DNA of 7,425 bases, taken from contig CAMEMA010000042.1 of NCBI GenBank assembly GCA_945926705.1, positions 1 to 7,425 of the forward strand, written 5' to 3'. This DNA comes from an uncultured Clostridia bacterium. Its GTDB lineage: Bacteria > Bacillota > Clostridia > Oscillospirales > Acutalibacteraceae. The first letter of the stretch is position 1, and every line of letters begins with the position of its first letter. Shown here piece after piece: positions 5,718 to 7,425 of the stretch. Position numbers and translations under genes: made by a program. Below the pieces are notes generated by a model. That model had not been told where the DNA came from. It saw only the letters and a program-made list of their open reading frames with translations, and did not search any database.

Positions 5718-6271
5718 TATAAGAATATTGAGTATAATTAAGAACCAAAGGATGCTGAATATATAAAGACGCTAAAGGTTCGACAACATACGCAGAAATC
5801 AAAAAATGGATAAAGGAGCAGTATAATATTTTTTGTCATAGCTGTACATTGCACAGTGCAAAAATGAATAAAAATTTCCCGTAAAACAAGTCTTAATGAG
5901 AAAAAATTGATTTTGTAAGCGTTTATACATTTCAGAATAATATAAAAATTGACATAGTGTAAAAATTCGGAGAGAGGGTAGAGTGTATCTATCTTCTCTT
6001 CTTTGATACTGTTAAAATTTTTTTGAGCTAAAAACATTGATAAATGAGATGATTGTAAAATGTGTATCTTTTGGATAGGAAAACAGATGATTTTAAAACT
6101 AAAAAGGTATCGAGTAAATAATTTTTTAAATTTTAGATTCAAAGGTTGATTTGTTGAAATAGTCGACACTTTACACATGTGCATTTGCTTTAGGAGTATT
6201 TATTATTTGTCTCACAGGAGCATTTTTATATAACTTTAAAATAAAAATATATAAAAATTTTATAAAAACAC
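5718..6271. other. Gene-poor stretch between the methyltransferase and the tandem pair
   Basis: No convincing intact gene is present. It contains the proposed remnant of the methyltransferase C-terminal extension (5759-5884), a short palindrome TTGCACAGTGCAA (5849-5861), a purine-rich block around 5969-5985, an isolated TTGACA (5949-5954) without a -10 partner, and a start-less open frame with a hydrophobic stretch from 6163. No clear terminator follows the methyltransferase stop at 5717. Confidence 0.5.
5759..5884 (+). pseudogene. Probable remnant of the RlmD C-terminal extension
   Basis: In a frame shifted relative to the methyltransferase, about 40 codons read IYKDAKGSTTYAEIKKWIKE, then QYNI, then lose similarity and stop at 5882-5884. 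From memory, many clostridial RumA-type methyltransferases have a C-terminal extension with the pattern (A/S)TYxEIKxYVxEKYGLKVSSLYIAQVK. The STTYAEIKKWIKEQYNI stretch matches its beginning, and its place directly behind the methyltransferase fits. The part corresponding to LYIAQVKRK is unrecognisable (FCHSCTLHSAKM), so the module is broken. There is no start codon or ribosome binding site. Confidence 0.45.
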
Positions 6272-6300
6272 TTGACATTATATATATATATATATATAAT
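6272..6300 (+). promoter_or_regulatory. Exact-consensus promoter with a (TA)n spacer
   Basis: TTGACA (6272-6277), 17-base spacer, TATAAT (6295-6300): both hexamers and the spacing are textbook sigma-A/sigma-70 consensus. Expected start is near 6307, about 48 bases before ATG 6355. The spacer is one T followed by TA units that run on into the -10 box, so any slippage in the repeat changes hexamer spacing by 2 bases. Confidence 0.8.
6279..6298 (+). repeat. (TA)10 dinucleotide microsatellite
   Basis: Ten uninterrupted TA units lie between the -35 and -10 boxes and form the first four bases of the -10 hexamer. It is the longest simple dinucleotide run I see in the window. Such runs are prone to slipped-strand mispairing. 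Confidence 0.95.
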
Positions 6301-6354
6301 AGTACTGTTCCTTCGACTAAATTTACTAAAAAATATTTATGGAGGTATAGTAAT

Positions 6355-6714
6355 ATGGAAAATGTAGATGTGCAAATAGAAGAGAAAAATGGTGAATTTA
6401 TGATAGCTATGCTAGAAAATGGCCAAATAGTAGAAGACACAAAAAAACAAATAAATGTTGTAAGAGGAGGAAAATTTGAACATTTAAGAGATTTGAAATA
6501 CTACTTGGAGAGTGGACTAATACTTTTTGTAAAAGAAGGAACCGAGATAGATCAAGGACAAATAACAGTGAAACCTAAAAATGGTGAATGCTGCGCGGTC
6601 GTGTTTACTAGGCAGGTTTGGGCAAAAGACTATTATACAGACAAAGACTACGGTTTTGTACCTTTTGAATGGGGACTAAAACCGAAAACGAAAATTAACG
6701 TAATAAGAAAGTAA
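6355..6714 (+). CDS. Small protein of unknown family, first of a tandem paralogous pair (PFEW motif)
   Basis: A 119-residue protein that I do not recognise. ATG 6355 follows GGAGG (6341-6345) by 9 bases, and transcription should come from the strong promoter at 6272-6300. No signal peptide or membrane segment is visible; predicted character is a small, probably beta-rich globular domain. Its C-terminal half aligns by eye with the next ORF: LESGLILFVKEGTEI (51-65), a Cys followed closely by AV (Cys79, Cys80), then a Tyr-rich segment and VPFEWG (102-107). After PFEW there is a basic tail (KPKTKINVIRK). It stops at TAA TAA, and the same reading frame continues into the paralogue. Function unknown; the consensus promoter suggests high expression. 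Confidence 0.85.
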   Translation: MENVDVQIEEKNGEFMIAMLENGQIVEDTKKQINVVRGGKFEHLRDLKYYLESGLILFVKEGTEIDQGQITVKPKNGECCAVVFTRQVWAKDYYTDKDYGFVPFEWGLKPKTKINVIRK

Positions 6715-6744
6715 TAAATTGATGACGATTCAAAAATTGATCCT

Positions 6745-7062
6745 TTGAAAGGTATTACAATTACAAAAGAAGAAGAAAATTTTAAAATAAGTGAAAACGG
6801 TAAATCACTGATAGCTGAAAATTTTTATTTAGGTAAAAGTTCTCAAGTACCTAAAACAGCACAGGAATTTGAAAAAGGTTTAAAAAATGGGGAAATAAAA
6901 TTTGCAAAAAAGGGGACAAAAATAGCACTTCAAGGATCTAAATATAAAACAGGAAAAGATACGAAAAAGTGCTATTATGCTGTTAATTCTGATGAACGAT
7001 CCTACCTTTCTCTTGGTGGATCTGAAAGTTTTAGTAGCATACCTTTTGAATGGCAACAGTAA
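6745..7062 (+). CDS. Second member of the PFEW tandem pair; start uncertain
   Basis: About 105 residues, homologous by eye to the preceding protein: LKNGEIKFAKKGTKI (46-60) matches LESGLILFVKEGTEI, Cys76 and AV (79-80) match, and IPFEW (99-103) near the C-terminus matches VPFEW. It is in the same frame as the first ORF, separated only by TAA TAA and about nine further sense codons. There is no in-frame ATG or GTG near the expected start and no ribosome binding site; TTG 6745 is the only usual start that yields a complete domain. It may be translated by reinitiation after the upstream stop, or be a decaying second domain of a former two-domain protein. The body carries no frameshift or stop, which argues that selection acted until recently. 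Function unknown. Confidence 0.6.
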   Translation: MKGITITKEEENFKISENGKSLIAENFYLGKSSQVPKTAQEFEKGLKNGEIKFAKKGTKIALQGSKYKTGKDTKKCYYAVNSDERSYLSLGGSESFSSIPFEWQQ

Positions 7063-7121
7063 CATTAATATTAAGAATTTTACGTGATTAAAAATCGAAG
7101 GGACAAATTATATTTAAATAC

Positions 7122-7187
7122 AAAAAATCACCTTTTGTAATGAACACGATTTAAGAGTTCACTGCGAGAGGTGATTATATTTTTAAA
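7122..7187. terminator. Bidirectional terminator with a two-part stem
   Basis: AATCACCT (7126-7133) pairs with AGGTGATT (7169-7176), and inside it TGAAC (7141-7145) pairs with GTTCA (7157-7161). The plus strand continues ATATTTTTAAAA; the minus strand continues directly into TTTTTTG. It separates the tandem pair from the converging minus-strand AAA+ gene. The minus-strand version has the better T run. Confidence 0.7.
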
Positions 7188-7189
7188 AT

Positions 7190-7425
7190 TTATGTCGCAT
7201 CTTTGAGAGTAAATTCTTCTGTATCGGGATTAAATTCAACATTTATCGTTTTGCCTCTGTAAAAATCTTTTTTATCTCTCTCAACTTCTAGTACCTTCAT
7301 TGTTATATCGCGGAAAAGGTCTGACTGTAGTTTGTTAATGTATCTGGCACCTTGGTTCTTTTTTTCTACTACTACAGCCATATCTTTTAAACATTTCTCA
7401 TCCAAATTTACTTTTAGTTCCTTAA
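7190..7425 (-). CDS. AAA+ ATPase, C-terminal end (Clp/ClpB small-domain type); 5' end outside window
   Basis: The frame is open from the right edge of the window to TAA at 7192-7190; 77 residues are visible, so a TTG at 7405 is not the start. The piece reads KELKVNLDEKCLKDMAVVVE, then KKNQGARYINKLQSDLF, and ends in a strand-like YRGKTINVEF segment. The pattern (helix)-x-GAR-x-(helix)-(long helix)-(I/V)x(V/F)xF is that of the C-terminal small subdomain of Clp/HSP100-type AAA+ proteins; the Arg of GAR is the sensor-2 residue. Walker motifs would lie outside. Whether it is ClpX-, ClpB- or a transposition/phage-type AAA+ protein cannot be decided from this end. Confidence 0.65.
   Translation of the reverse strand, partial: KELKVNLDEKCLKDMAVVVEKKNQGARYINKLQSDLFRDITMKVLEVERDKKDFYRGKTINVEFNPDTEEFTLKDAT

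Noticed and set aside
5849..5861. Palindrome TTGCACAGTGCAA
   Set aside because: Short, with no T run and no adjacent promoter or gene start; probably chance or part of the decayed region.
5949..5954. Isolated TTGACA
   Set aside because: No acceptable -10 box at 15-19 bases and no gene downstream within reach.
5738..6184. Minus-strand 148-codon ORF in the gene-poor stretch
   Set aside because: No ribosome binding site, composition dominated by Phe, Ile and Cys as expected from antisense AT-rich DNA, no recognisable motif, and it overlaps the better supported plus-strand remnant.
6171..6440. Minus-strand 89-codon ORF over the (TA)n promoter
   Set aside because: It translates the TA run into alternating Tyr/Ile, overlaps the 5' end of a better supported gene and has no start signals.

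Overview
The window looks like a low-GC Gram-positive (Clostridia-like) genome segment, possibly from a host- or protist-associated lineage. Base composition is strongly AT-rich, genes carry strong AGGAGG-type ribosome binding sites, several promoters are close to the TTGACA/TATAAT consensus, and all ten coding frames or remnants end in TAA. The lineage is an inference; no rRNA or tRNA is present to test it.

Layout. Bases 1-354 hold the C-terminal catalytic end of a tyrosine recombinase (its start lies outside the window), followed by a small basic helical protein of unknown function (388-789) and a two-way terminator. A large minus-strand gene (878-2593) encodes a calpain-family (C2) cysteine peptidase with a visible Cys/His/Asn triad and a repetitive insertion between Cys and His. 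From the same intergenic region a rightward promoter drives a 28-codon ORF with a near-perfect ribosome binding site. This ORF runs directly into a decayed IS200/IS605 TnpA remnant (about 2964-3305) and a run of hairpins typical of the right side of such elements. A minus-strand gene (3529-4137) then encodes a secreted protein that looks like a bacterial EndoU ribonuclease. Divergent from it is a complete RlmD/RumA-type 23S rRNA uracil-C5 methyltransferase (4350-5717). A frame-broken trace of what looks like its usual clostridial C-terminal extension lies downstream in a roughly 640-base gene-poor stretch. The last third has two paralogous small proteins in tandem in the same frame (6355-6714 and 6745-7062), separated by TAA TAA. 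The first is driven by an exact-consensus promoter whose spacer is almost entirely a (TA)10 dinucleotide run. After a second two-way terminator, the C-terminus of an AAA+ ATPase (small-domain type) enters from the right on the minus strand.

Taken together this is an accessory-looking region: integrase end, decayed IS, two enzymes that could act outside the cell or on other cells (calpain-like peptidase, EndoU-like RNase), and a duplicated unknown family behind a potentially length-variable promoter, wrapped around one housekeeping rRNA methyltransferase. No direct functional link between the peptidase and the EndoU-like protein can be shown from the sequence; they have separate promoters. The points most worth a second look are the (TA)10 promoter, the repeat-bearing calpain, the secreted EndoU candidate, the PFEW-motif tandem pair and the IS-truncated 28-codon ORF.
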